This document shows, piece by piece, positions 1 to 6,962 of a DNA stretch of 11,933 bases; within the stretch, counting starts at the first letter, position 1, and every line of letters starts with the position of its first letter. The stretch is from NCBI GenBank assembly GCA_945877725.1, contig CAMDXR010000066.1, forward strand, positions 1 through 11,933. The letters are read 5' to 3'. The notes beneath the pieces are model-generated. The model saw nothing but the letters and a program-made list of their open reading frames with translations. It searched no databases and was not told where the DNA came from. The position numbers and the translations under genes are program-made. The stretch is from Limnohabitans sp. Rim8. GTDB taxonomy: Bacteria; Pseudomonadota; Gammaproteobacteria; Burkholderiales; Burkholderiaceae_C.

Positions 1-39
1 TACATCACCACCGGCATTGCCAGTGCCGGTGTGAAGTGA
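1..39 (+). CDS. C-terminal end of a probable sugar ABC transporter permease (partial)
   Basis: Frame 1 is open from the window edge to a TGA at 37-39 and encodes the last 12 residues, YITTGIASAGVK. The pattern (aromatic, short polar stretch, G-[IL]-x-x-[AG]-[AG]-V-K) resembles the C-terminus of MalG-type carbohydrate permeases, which commonly end in GLTAGxVKG. The next gene, 35 bases downstream on the same strand, is the matching type of ATPase, which supports the reading. The rest of the gene lies outside the window. The call rests on 12 residues plus context, so another ABC component cannot be excluded. Confidence 0.5.
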   Translation, partial: YITTGIASAGVK

Positions 40-74
40 TGCTTGTCCAACGACTTTTTTTGAATTGAATCAAA

Positions 75-1115
75 GTGTCTACTCTAGAACTGCGCTCCCT
101 TGAAAAATCTTTCGACCAGACCCACGTCATTCATGGCGTGGATTTGCAAGTTGCTCATGGCGAATTTGTTGTATTTGTGGGTCCCTCGGGTTGTGGCAAG
201 TCGACCTTGCTCCGAATGATCGCCGGTTTGGATTCACCTACGCGGGGCGATTTACTGATCGACGGCGTTCGGGTCAACGATGTCGGGGCCGCCGACCGGG
301 GCTGTGCCATGGTGTTTCAGTCTTATGCCCTTTACCCGCACATGTCGGTCTACGCCAACATGGCGTTCGGCCTGGAAAACGCCAAGGTGCCCAAAGCCGA
401 GATTGCGCAAAAGGTGAACGAAGCCGCCGCTTTGTTGCAACTCGACGCCATGCTGCAACGCAAACCCACCCAGTTGTCAGGCGGCCAGAGACAGCGTGTG
501 GCCATTGGCCGTGCCATTGTGCGCAACCCCAAAATCTTCTTATTCGACGAACCCTTGTCCAACTTGGATGCGGAACTGCGCGTGTCCATGCGTTCTGAGT
601 TGCGTGAATTGCACCAACGCCTGGGTGCGACCATGATTTATGTGACCCATGACCAAGTGGAGGCCATGACCATGGCCGACAAAATTGTGGTGCTCAGAGC
701 CGGGCGCATTGAACAAGTGGGCACCCCTCAAGCTTTGTACGAGTACCCGTCCAATGTCTTTGTGGCGGGCTTCATGGGCAGCCCCCGTATGAATTTTTTG
801 TCGGCAGAAACCGCCCGCACAGCGCCTTCTTTGCGGTCTTGGGTGCCAGAGGCCGCAAAACAAGTGGGCATCCGCCCAGAGCATTGGATGGTGTGCAGTT
901 CAGGGGAGGGCTTGGCGCTACAAGTCAAAGGCACCGAATACCTGGGCGCGCAACGCTTGCTGCATGGCCTGCTGGCCGATGGCACCCGGATCGAGGTTCT
1001 GATTGAAGGCGATCGTGCCCCCGCGGCCGGAGACCTGATGTATTTCACGGCCCGGCCTGAAAATCTGCACGTTTTTGACGCAAACGAGCAACGCCTCGCG
1101 CAGGTGAACCCATGA
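75..1115 (+). CDS. MalK/UgpC-type sugar ABC transporter ATP-binding protein
   Basis: This 346-residue protein is the ATPase that powers a carbohydrate importer at the cytoplasmic face of the inner membrane. It shows a Walker A GPSGCGKST (36-44), a Q-loop at Q82 in FQSYALYPHM, the signature LSGGQRQRVAIGRA (134-147), Walker B IFLFDEP (154-160), a D-loop SNLD (162-165) and the switch histidine H192 in YVTHDQ. From about residue 235 it continues into the OB/TOBE-like regulatory domain typical of MalK/UgpC, including IRPEHW near 267-272. Its length fits the family (about 340-370). The start is a GTG at 75: an in-frame TGA at 66-68 blocks extension and no clear Shine-Dalgarno is visible. The gene follows a probable permease and overlaps the GH31 start by four bases (ATGA, 1112-1115). 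The substrate is inferred to be an alpha-glucoside from that neighbour. No substrate-specific symbol is given. Confidence 0.93.
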   Translation: MSTLELRSLEKSFDQTHVIHGVDLQVAHGEFVVFVGPSGCGKSTLLRMIAGLDSPTRGDLLIDGVRVNDVGAADRGCAMVFQSYALYPHMSVYANMAFGLENAKVPKAEIAQKVNEAAALLQLDAMLQRKPTQLSGGQRQRVAIGRAIVRNPKIFLFDEPLSNLDAELRVSMRSELRELHQRLGATMIYVTHDQVEAMTMADKIVVLRAGRIEQVGTPQALYEYPSNVFVAGFMGSPRMNFLSAETARTAPSLRSWVPEAAKQVGIRPEHWMVCSSGEGLALQVKGTEYLGAQRLLHGLLADGTRIEVLIEGDRAPAAGDLMYFTARPENLHVFDANEQRLAQVNP

Positions 1116-3283
1116 AACCCTTGTTAACCCAAGCATGGAGCCCCGCCGACGAGCGCTCCGCAGCCGATCGGATCCAGCCTGATGCTTGTGCCGCATTGGC
1201 CACAGGCGGTGAGTTGCGTTTGTCCTTTTTGTCTCCCACATTAGCGCGGGTCACGCTTTTGCCGGCCCAAGGGTTTCGTGAACCCCGTACTTGGGCCATT
1301 GCCCCGACGCTTGGCACCGATGTGCCTTGGACCGGGCGTGAACGTGCAGACCTGCAGGGTTTTCAACGTCCGGTGGTGGCCTTATCCAAGAGCGATCAGG
1401 GTGACGTGAGTTTGTCTACGCCGCAGGTTTCTGTAAGGCTGTTGGGCGGTGGCACGCGAGCCATGCGTTTGCAATGGACGGACCAAGCCACGGGCCACAC
1501 CTTTTTGGAAGACCGCAGCACCAGTGCTTATTTGCAAGAACACCGCACTGGCTTGGTCAGGCATTGCTTGGTGCGCGATCCCCAAGAGCATTACTACGGC
1601 CTCGGCGACAAAACCGGTCCCTTGAACCTGCATGGCCGCCGACTGCGTTGCCTGGGACAAGATGCCTTGGGTTATGACCCACAAAACGGTGATCCTCTCT
1701 ACAAGCACTGGCCTTTCACCATGACCCGCACCGTCAACGGGTTGTGGGTGGGCTTGTATTACGACACCCTGGCCACCTGCACCTTTGATCTGGGCTGCGA
1801 GCACGACAATTACCACGGATTTTTTCGCAGTGTGGACATTGACGATGGCGACCTCGACTATTACGTGATGTTGGGCCGAACCCCAGCCGAAGTGTTGCGC
1901 CAATTTGTAGCCTTGATCGGCGGGACCCACATGCCCCCGCGTTGGAGTTTGGGGTTTGCACAAACCGCCATGGGATTGGCCGACGCCCCGGATGCACAAC
2001 AGCAGTTGGACCGATTCATTGACGAATGCGCTCGCCACCGCATCCCGATTTCGTCCTTCCACTATGGTTCGGGCTATTCAAGCCGTGGCAAACAACGCTA
2101 TGTATTCACTTGGAACCACGCCAAGTTTCCGGACCCGCAAACCCTTAACCAAAAGTTTAAAGAGCACGGCATGCGCTTGGTGGCCAACATCAAGCCTTGT
2201 TTGCTGGACGACCATCCGGCCTACAGTGCGCTCAACCAAAGTCAGGCCTTCATACAAGACGCATCGACCGGTCAAGCAGTGGTGGAGCCTTTTTGGGATG
2301 GTCAAGGTTCGCACCTGGACTTCACGCGCCCCCAAGCGGTGGCGTGGTGGCAAGAACAACTCACGCAGCAGGTTTTGGCTCAGGGCATCGATGTGGGCTG
2401 GAATGACAACAACGAATACGCCATTCAGAACGAAGACGCCTACAGCGACGCCTGGGGGCTGAATTTGCCCATGCACCGCAGCCGACCTTTGCACGCTTTG
2501 TTGATGACGCGTGCCACCTTTGAGGCGCAGCAAGCTTTTACCGGAGACATAGCCGAACCGGCTTTCACGGTCACCAGGGCCGGGCCTCCAGGTTTGCAAC
2601 GCTATGCACAAACTTGGTCAGGCGACAACACCACCAGCTGGGCCAGCTTGAAGTGGAATGTGCGCACCGGCTTGCAAATGAGTCTTTCAGGTATGTTCAA
2701 CGTGGGGCACGATGTGGGGGGCTTCTATGGCCCGGTGCCTGAGCCCGAGATGTTCTTGCGCTGGGTGCAAGCCTGTTGCCTGAACCCGCGCATGGTCATG
2801 AACTCTTGGAAAGAAGGTGGCGTCAGCAATTTGCCCTGGATGCACCCGGAAGTGACCGATGCCATCCGCGAGGCCATTGCACTGCGTTACCGCCTCATGC
2901 CCTACCTGGTGGCTTGTTTTGAGCAGGCCACGCAGCAACATGTGCCCATTCTGAGGCCCACTTTCTTCAATTTTCCGGACGATCTGCAATGTCTGGCCGA
3001 CGCCGACGAGTTCATGCTGGGGGATTCCTTGCTGGTTTCGCCTGTTTTGGAAGAGGGTCAACGATCCAAGCGAATTTATTTTCCGCAATTGCCCGACGGT
3101 AAAAAGTGGGTGGATTTTGAAACCCGCGAGGTCTACAACGCTGGGGCGTGGCATGAGGTTGCGGCGCCTCTGACCCGCTTGCCTATTTTTGTGCTTCAAG
3201 GAACGCAGATTCAGGTGGCCCAACCTGCAGCAGGCGAGGTACCCCGGCACGACGATCCGGTGGCCGAGACGCTGCAATATTGA
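1112..3283 (+). CDS. GH31 family alpha-glucosidase
   Basis: A 723-residue glycoside hydrolase of family 31, whose members cleave terminal alpha-glucosidic (or alpha-xylosidic) bonds with retention. After an N-terminal beta domain, the (beta/alpha)8 barrel starts near HMPPRW (273-278). It contains the conserved stretch GSGYSSRGKQRYVFTWN (319-335). The putative nucleophile is D432 in GWNDNNEY and the putative acid/base is D505 in WSGDNTTSW. GHDVGGFYG (D534) follows. A beta domain with PILRPTFFNFPDD closes the protein. No signal peptide is visible, so it should act in the cytoplasm on imported sugar. The start is ATG 1112, overlapping the ATPase stop (ATGA), which indicates translational coupling. 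The nucleophile motif reads DNNE where many family members have DMNE. The exact substrate (maltose, isomaltose, other alpha-glucosides or a xyloside) cannot be read from the sequence. Confidence 0.92.
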   Translation: MKPLLTQAWSPADERSAADRIQPDACAALATGGELRLSFLSPTLARVTLLPAQGFREPRTWAIAPTLGTDVPWTGRERADLQGFQRPVVALSKSDQGDVSLSTPQVSVRLLGGGTRAMRLQWTDQATGHTFLEDRSTSAYLQEHRTGLVRHCLVRDPQEHYYGLGDKTGPLNLHGRRLRCLGQDALGYDPQNGDPLYKHWPFTMTRTVNGLWVGLYYDTLATCTFDLGCEHDNYHGFFRSVDIDDGDLDYYVMLGRTPAEVLRQFVALIGGTHMPPRWSLGFAQTAMGLADAPDAQQQLDRFIDECARHRIPISSFHYGSGYSSRGKQRYVFTWNHAKFPDPQTLNQKFKEHGMRLVANIKPCLLDDHPAYSALNQSQAFIQDASTGQAVVEPFWDGQGSHLDFTRPQAVAWWQEQLTQQVLAQGIDVGWNDNNEYAIQNEDAYSDAWGLNLPMHRSRPLHALLMTRATFEAQQAFTGDIAEPAFTVTRAGPPGLQRYAQTWSGDNTTSWASLKWNVRTGLQMSLSGMFNVGHDVGGFYGPVPEPEMFLRWVQACCLNPRMVMNSWKEGGVSNLPWMHPEVTDAIREAIALRYRLMPYLVACFEQATQQHVPILRPTFFNFPDDLQCLADADEFMLGDSLLVSPVLEEGQRSKRIYFPQLPDGKKWVDFETREVYNAGAWHEVAAPLTRLPIFVLQGTQIQVAQPAAGEVPRHDDPVAETLQY

Positions 3284-3313
3284 ATTTAAGGAGCTGTTCA
3301 GGTGCTGGTCACG

Positions 3314-3337
3314 CCTGAATTCCATCGCCGATTCAGG
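3314..3337. terminator. Perfect 7-bp inverted repeat between convergent genes (possible terminator)
   Basis: CCTGAAT (3314-3320) and ATTCAGG (3331-3337) form a perfect inverted repeat around a 10-base loop in the 91-base gap between the convergent GH31 and flavin-reductase genes. Neither side has a T-run, so it is not a canonical intrinsic terminator. It could weakly terminate or protect either transcript. The position is right, but the evidence is only the repeat. Confidence 0.25.
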
Positions 3338-3374
3338 GCTTAGATCAGGCCCCAAATCAAACAAAAATGCAGGA

Positions 3375-3953
3375 TCAGCCGGTCAGGTCTTCAAAGCGGC
3401 CAAAGCGGCTGCGCCAAAAGGTCAGAGCGGTTGCGCTCTCCAAGTGGTCAAAAGCCATGACCTGGCCAATCACGATGTGGTGGTCACCGGCATCCACCAC
3501 TTGCTGAATTTGACAGTCAAACCAAGCGGCCGCTTCGGTCAACCTGAGCCGCTGGCTGGCTTGTCGCTGCGTAGGCACACCGACAAACCGGGGGGCCATG
3601 TCGCCAGTGGCAAATTGTCGGGCAACGCTTTCTTGGTGTTGCGCCAAAACACTCACCGTAAAACCACCAGATTTTGTAAAGGCTTCCAGACTGTTGGCGG
3701 CTTTGCGAATGCTCCAGAGCACCAGCCGAGGGTCCAGCGAAACCGAGGCAAACGAATTGCAGGTCATGCCCCAGTCGGCGTCTTGCCAGCGAGAGGTGAT
3801 CACGGTGACCCCGGTGGCAAAACATGAAAGCGCTTTGCGGTAGTCTGCAGGGTTGAGGTCGTGGTTCATGGGCGTGTTAACAGCCGTGTTCGTTGCAGGA
3901 CGCGCAGAGGCCGCGGGCAAGGCTTCTGACATTTCGTTGGACTTGTGTCGCAT
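3375..3953 (-). CDS. RutF/HpaC-like flavin reductase (reductase partner of the monooxygenase)
   Basis: This protein of up to 192 residues belongs to the flavin-reductase-like FMN-binding family. Members reduce FMN or FAD with NAD(P)H and hand the free reduced flavin to a partner monooxygenase. The diagnostic stretches are YRKALSCFATGVTVIT, GMTCNSFASVSLDPRLVLW and FTVSVLAQHQESVARQFA, followed by a C-terminal half containing WFDCQIQQVVDAGDHHIVIG. The core starts only at about residue 29, MNHDLNPADYRKAL. The first 28 residues are Ala/Thr/Asn-rich, and ATGs at 3953, 3932 and 3869 are all possible starts, none with a convincing Shine-Dalgarno. The longest form is given; 3869 fits the domain better. 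It is the third gene of the minus-strand operon, 73 bases after the aldo/keto reductase, consistent with supplying reduced flavin to the monooxygenase at its head. Confidence 0.88.
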   Translation of the reverse strand: MRHKSNEMSEALPAASARPATNTAVNTPMNHDLNPADYRKALSCFATGVTVITSRWQDADWGMTCNSFASVSLDPRLVLWSIRKAANSLEAFTKSGGFTVSVLAQHQESVARQFATGDMAPRFVGVPTQRQASQRLRLTEAAAWFDCQIQQVVDAGDHHIVIGQVMAFDHLESATALTFWRSRFGRFEDLTG

Positions 3954-4026
3954 GGGCTTTGTGGAGGTCGGTTGATCGGGCTTGGGGCAAAAGCATGTGC
4001 AAATGTGCCGTCAAAGATGGCCCGGT

Positions 4027-4953
4027 TCAGGGCACTTCGTGGCCATTGGCCAATTCATAAAGTTGGTACCAGGTCTGGCGGTCCATCGGCACACGAGTGG
4101 CATCACCGAAACGGGCAATGCGCTCAAGTTGGTTGGTGCCCATCACGGGCAAAATTTGCGCAGGGTGGTGCATGAGCCACGCCATGGCCACCGCCGTGGT
4201 GTCGGTGCCCGAGGCTTGCGCCAGTTCAGTCAGTTTGGGTGCCAGTCTGGCAGCGGCCGTTCCAGGTGTGCTGGCTTGGGAATGCAGTCGGCCCCCGCCC
4301 AAAGGAGACCAGGCCATCAAGGGCATGCGGTGTTGCTGGGCATGTGCCAGTTGGCCATTGACCCAGGGCGCGGTGTTCAGCAGGCTCAACTCCAGTTGGT
4401 TGGTTTGCAGTTTGTGTTGCATGCACGATTGCAGCAAATCCACATCCCAGGGCATGAAGTTGGAAACCCCGGCACCCCGAATTTTGCCGCTGTCAATCAG
4501 CGCATCCAGGCAGCGGCCCAAGGCTTGGGCATCCATTAACGGGTCGGGCCGATGAATCAACAGCAGATCAATCACGTCCACGCCGATGCGCGTCAACGAG
4601 CGGTCCACACTGGCGATCACATGCGCAGGGCTGGTGTCGTAGTGTTTGACGCGCGTGTCGGGCCACTTGGACGAGAGCAGCATGATGTCGGTTTTGGTCA
4701 CAATCTCGATGCGGTCTTTTAGTGAGGGCTGGGCCTTGATGGCTTCACCAAACAGCGCCTCGCAGCTGTAATCGCCATAAATATCGGCATGGTCAAAGGT
4801 GGTGATGCCTTGCGTCAGACAAGCCTCGATGCGTGCCAGATTGGCGCGGACCGAGGTGTCTTGGGCTTCAGACAATCGCCACACACCGTAGGCCATTTGG
4901 CTCAGGGTGCGGCCGTTGGGCAAAGTGATGCGGCCCATTTTCGAAGGGTTCAT
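4027..4953 (-). CDS. Aldo/keto reductase, YdhF-like
   Basis: A 308-residue NAD(P)H-dependent oxidoreductase that should reduce an aldehyde or ketone in the cytoplasm. The catalytic tetrad is visible: D54 and Y59 in FDHADIYG, K87 in EIVTKTD and H134 in LLLIHRPDPL. Other family marks are GAGVSNF (160-166) and MAWSPLGGGRL (213-223), and the C-terminus ends in NGHEVP. From memory, these stretches and the ending are close to E. coli YdhF. The start at 4953 is chosen because an AGGAG (minus strand, at 4961-4965) lies 7 bases upstream and the family fold begins here; the open frame runs further upstream but only inside the preceding gene. The start codon overlaps the monooxygenase stop as ATGA, so the two are probably translationally coupled. 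It may reduce the carbonyl product of the monooxygenase, which is inference. Confidence 0.9.
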   Translation of the reverse strand: MNPSKMGRITLPNGRTLSQMAYGVWRLSEAQDTSVRANLARIEACLTQGITTFDHADIYGDYSCEALFGEAIKAQPSLKDRIEIVTKTDIMLLSSKWPDTRVKHYDTSPAHVIASVDRSLTRIGVDVIDLLLIHRPDPLMDAQALGRCLDALIDSGKIRGAGVSNFMPWDVDLLQSCMQHKLQTNQLELSLLNTAPWVNGQLAHAQQHRMPLMAWSPLGGGRLHSQASTPGTAAARLAPKLTELAQASGTDTTAVAMAWLMHHPAQILPVMGTNQLERIARFGDATRVPMDRQTWYQLYELANGHEVP

Positions 4954-6107
4954 TTGCGGACTCCTGTGCCCAGCGGTGTGGGCGGTGTTTGGCTCGGGAC
5001 ACGGCCATATTCTTGGGCGAGCGAGACGGTTTTCAGTTGTGGCAGCACTTTGGTGCCGAAGATTTCGCATTCCTGCAAATGCGGATAGCCGGAAAAAATG
5101 AAGGCCCGGATGCCCATTTTCTGGTAGTCGTGAATTGTACTGAGCACCTGGTCCACACTGCCCACCAAGGCGGCACCACAACCACTGCGAGCCCGGCCCA
5201 CGCCGGTCCACAGATGCGGTTCAATGTAGCCGTCTTCATCGGCCCGATCTCGGTTGGCACTTTGCAGTGCGACGCCCAAACTGGTGGCATCGAGCGCGCG
5301 TTGGCGTATCTGTCGGCCTTTTTCATCGTCGAGTTGAGACACCAGTTCGGCCGCATATTCACGCGCCTCGGCTTCGGTGTCGCGAACAATCATGTGCACC
5401 CGCAAGCCGTAATCCAACACACGGCCGTATTTTTCGGCTTGGGCATGCACATCACGCATGCGTTGGGCCAGCATGTCTTTGGGCTCTGGCCACATCAGGT
5501 AGGTGTCGCAATGCGCACCACACAGTGCCAGCGCATCGGGGCTGTAGCCGCCAAAGTACAGCAGTGGCCCGCCGTTGTTTTGGTAGGGCCGCACCGGATC
5601 GGTCGACAAACCCTTTAATTTGTAGATTTCACCGTCGTAATTGATTTCGTCCTGTGTCCAAGCTTGCTTAAGGATTTCCACCACCTCCCAAGACCTGCGG
5701 TAGCGGTAGGCGCTGTCTTCTTGTTGCCCCGGAAAGTCCGATGAAATGACATTCAAAGTCAGTCGTCCTTCCAAAATATGGTCCAGTGTGGCCACGGTGC
5801 GGGCCAGCATGGCTGGGTGCGTTTCTCCGCATCGAATGGCGGCCAGCAAGTTCATGTTTTTGGTTTTGTGCGCCACGGCCGCTGCAAATGTCAGCGTGTC
5901 TTGACCGACTTGATAGGAAGAAGGGCACAAAATATTGCGAAAACCGAGTTCATCGGCCCTTTCAACAATGCGGCTTGTGTTGGCCCAGTTGCTGCGTAAA
6001 TCACCCTCTGGCACGCCCAAGTGGCGAAAATCGTCGGAACACAATGGGGCAAACCACGCGACTTCTGAACCCTGGATGGCTTCGCCTTTGACGGGAACAA
6101 TGCTCAT
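4950..6107 (-). CDS. SsuD-like LLM-class FMNH2-dependent monooxygenase
   Basis: A 385-residue TIM-barrel enzyme of the bacterial-luciferase-like superfamily, closest in pattern to alkanesulfonate monooxygenase SsuD, which splits alkanesulfonates into an aldehyde and sulfite using FMNH2 and O2. Visible are VAWFAPLC (16-23), the barrel segment NLLAAIRCGETHPAMLART (86-104), GRLTLNVISSDFPGQ (114-128), YFGGYSPDAL (184-193), RVHMIVRDTEAEA (236-248), GRARSGCGAALVGS (304-317) and FIFSGYPHLQECEIFG (336-351). H238, R307 and Y341 occupy places like the functional His, Arg and Tyr of SsuD (alignment from memory). The start at Met 6107 is preferred over 6113 because the Shine-Dalgarno AAGGAG (6114-6119) sits 6 bases before the former and abuts the latter. 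It heads an operon with an aldo/keto reductase and a flavin reductase. No sulfonate transporter adjoins, so the substrate is open. Confidence 0.88.
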   Translation of the reverse strand: MSIVPVKGEAIQGSEVAWFAPLCSDDFRHLGVPEGDLRSNWANTSRIVERADELGFRNILCPSSYQVGQDTLTFAAAVAHKTKNMNLLAAIRCGETHPAMLARTVATLDHILEGRLTLNVISSDFPGQQEDSAYRYRRSWEVVEILKQAWTQDEINYDGEIYKLKGLSTDPVRPYQNNGGPLLYFGGYSPDALALCGAHCDTYLMWPEPKDMLAQRMRDVHAQAEKYGRVLDYGLRVHMIVRDTEAEAREYAAELVSQLDDEKGRQIRQRALDATSLGVALQSANRDRADEDGYIEPHLWTGVGRARSGCGAALVGSVDQVLSTIHDYQKMGIRAFIFSGYPHLQECEIFGTKVLPQLKTVSLAQEYGRVPSQTPPTPLGTGVRK

Positions 6108-6113
6108 GAACAT

Positions 6114-6119
6114 CTCCTT
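6114..6119 (-). promoter_or_regulatory. Shine-Dalgarno that decides the monooxygenase start
   Basis: On the minus strand AAGGAG is followed directly by an ATG (6113) and, six bases on, by a second in-frame ATG (6107). Only the second has normal spacing, so translation very likely begins at 6107 with MSIVPV. Confidence 0.7.
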
Positions 6120-6136
6120 GCTGAATGTGAATGAAT

Positions 6137-6165
6137 GATATATGAATTGATTTGTGTTGTGTCAA
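6137..6165 (-). promoter_or_regulatory. Sigma-70 promoter of the monooxygenase operon
   Basis: On the minus strand a perfect -35 TTGACA (6165-6160) is followed after exactly 17 bases by TATATC (6142-6137), which matches the -10 consensus at four of six places. A 19-base alternative, TATCAT, matches at five. Transcription would start near 6130, giving a leader of roughly 20-25 bases that holds the AAGGAG at 6114-6119. It lies in the 89-bp gap shared with the divergent GntR-type gene, so the regulator is well placed to control it. Confidence 0.6.
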
Positions 6166-6172
6166 AGAATTC
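6144..6172. promoter_or_regulatory. Imperfect inverted repeat, candidate operator for the GntR-type regulator
   Basis: GAATTgaTTTG (6144-6154) and CAAAgAATTC (6163-6172) form an imperfect inverted repeat around an 8-base centre. It covers the -35 box and part of the spacer of the operon promoter and lies 25 bases before the regulator's start. Dimeric GntR/HutC proteins usually bind short palindromes in such positions. That this repeat is the operator is inference. Confidence 0.4.
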
Positions 6173-6196
6173 AAAATATTTGTCATACTCCGGGTC

Positions 6197-6913
6197 ATGA
6201 AAGCTGCTCAACCCGCTAAACCCTTGCCTGTTTATTTGCAAATTGCCGAGTTATTGGCCCGTCAAATCAAGGCTGGTTATTGGCACAGTGGGGAACGTTT
6301 GCCCACCGAGGCCGAGTTGGCACAGACCTTGAGCGTGGCCGTGGGGACTTTGCGCAAATCTTTAGCTCTGTTGGAAGAGCAAGGTGTTTTGGAGCGGATT
6401 CAGGGTTCGGGCACTTATGTTCGACAAATTCAAAACAGTCGGCAAATTTACGAACTTTTCCGCCTGGAACTGTCCGATGGCCCGGGCTTGCCCACGGCCA
6501 ACATTTTGGACGTGAGTTTGCTGCCGTATCCGGCTGAATGGCCTGCTTTGGTGTCGGCTGGAGAGGCTTGTTGGCGGATACGGCGCATGCGTTTTTTAAG
6601 TCAACAAGCCGTGGCGCTGGAAGAAATCTGGTTCTCTGCCAAAGATTGCCCTGATTTGCAGCCAGAAGAATTGGGGGATTCGATGTACCTGTTTTACCAG
6701 CAGAGGCTGGGGGTTTGGATCGGTCGGGTGCAAGACCAGATCAGCGCGGCACCCGCACCCGACTGGGCCCTACAACCCCTGTCTTTGCAACCCGGTACAT
6801 GTTCTGGGTACATCGAGCGTGTTTCTTGGACGCCAGCCAACAAGATGGCTGAATTTTCAAAAACATGGTTCGATCCGGCGGTCTGTCACTACTCTTCGCG
6901 ATTGAGTCAGTGA
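6197..6913 (+). CDS. GntR/HutC-family transcriptional regulator
   Basis: A 238-residue DNA-binding regulator. Residues 10-76 form a GntR winged helix-turn-helix: PVYLQIAELLARQIKAG, then LPTEAELAQTLSVAVGTLRK with LLEEQGVLERIQGSGTYV as the wing. Residues 95-235 look like a UTRA ligand-binding domain, with WRIRRMRF, VALEEIWFS and the closing SKTWFDPAVCHYSSRL. Length is typical of the HutC subfamily (230-250). ATG 6197 is chosen because it opens the HTH domain with the normal short lead; the frame is open back to a TTG at 6152, but that would add 15 unlikely residues and overlap the promoter region. Only a weak Shine-Dalgarno precedes it. Divergent from the monooxygenase operon, it probably represses that operon until a substrate or product binds the UTRA domain, and may also control itself. 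Confidence 0.9.
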   Translation: MKAAQPAKPLPVYLQIAELLARQIKAGYWHSGERLPTEAELAQTLSVAVGTLRKSLALLEEQGVLERIQGSGTYVRQIQNSRQIYELFRLELSDGPGLPTANILDVSLLPYPAEWPALVSAGEACWRIRRMRFLSQQAVALEEIWFSAKDCPDLQPEELGDSMYLFYQQRLGVWIGRVQDQISAAPAPDWALQPLSLQPGTCSGYIERVSWTPANKMAEFSKTWFDPAVCHYSSRLSQ

Positions 6914-6924
6914 GCTTTGTGTCA

Positions 6925-6946
6925 CCCGGCATGCATTGAACCCGGG
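6925..6946. terminator. Short inverted repeat between convergent genes (weak terminator candidate)
   Basis: CCCGG (6925-6929) and CCGGG (6942-6946) pair across a 12-base loop in the 49-base gap between the convergent GntR-type gene and glnD. There is no T-run on either strand. The position suits a terminator, but the stem is short. Confidence 0.2.
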
Positions 6947-6962
6947 CTAAAAAGCGTTGACT

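Noticed and set aside
1382..2062. Long minus-strand open frame (226 codons) inside the GH31 gene
   Set aside because: It lies antisense to a gene with clear catalytic motifs, has no recognisable domain, and is the usual shadow in GC-rich DNA.
3189..3827. A + strand open frame (212 codons) running from the GH31 end across the flavin reductase
   Set aside because: Out of frame with GH31 and antisense to the reductase; no family resemblance.
4954..5211. N-terminal extension of the aldo/keto reductase by 86 codons
   Set aside because: It is inside the monooxygenase gene in another frame. The Shine-Dalgarno at 4961-4965 and the family's normal N-terminus both point to 4953.
6152..6196. Earlier TTG start for the GntR-type regulator
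   Set aside because: It would be translated through the control region and adds residues outside the HTH fold; ATG 6197 fits the family.
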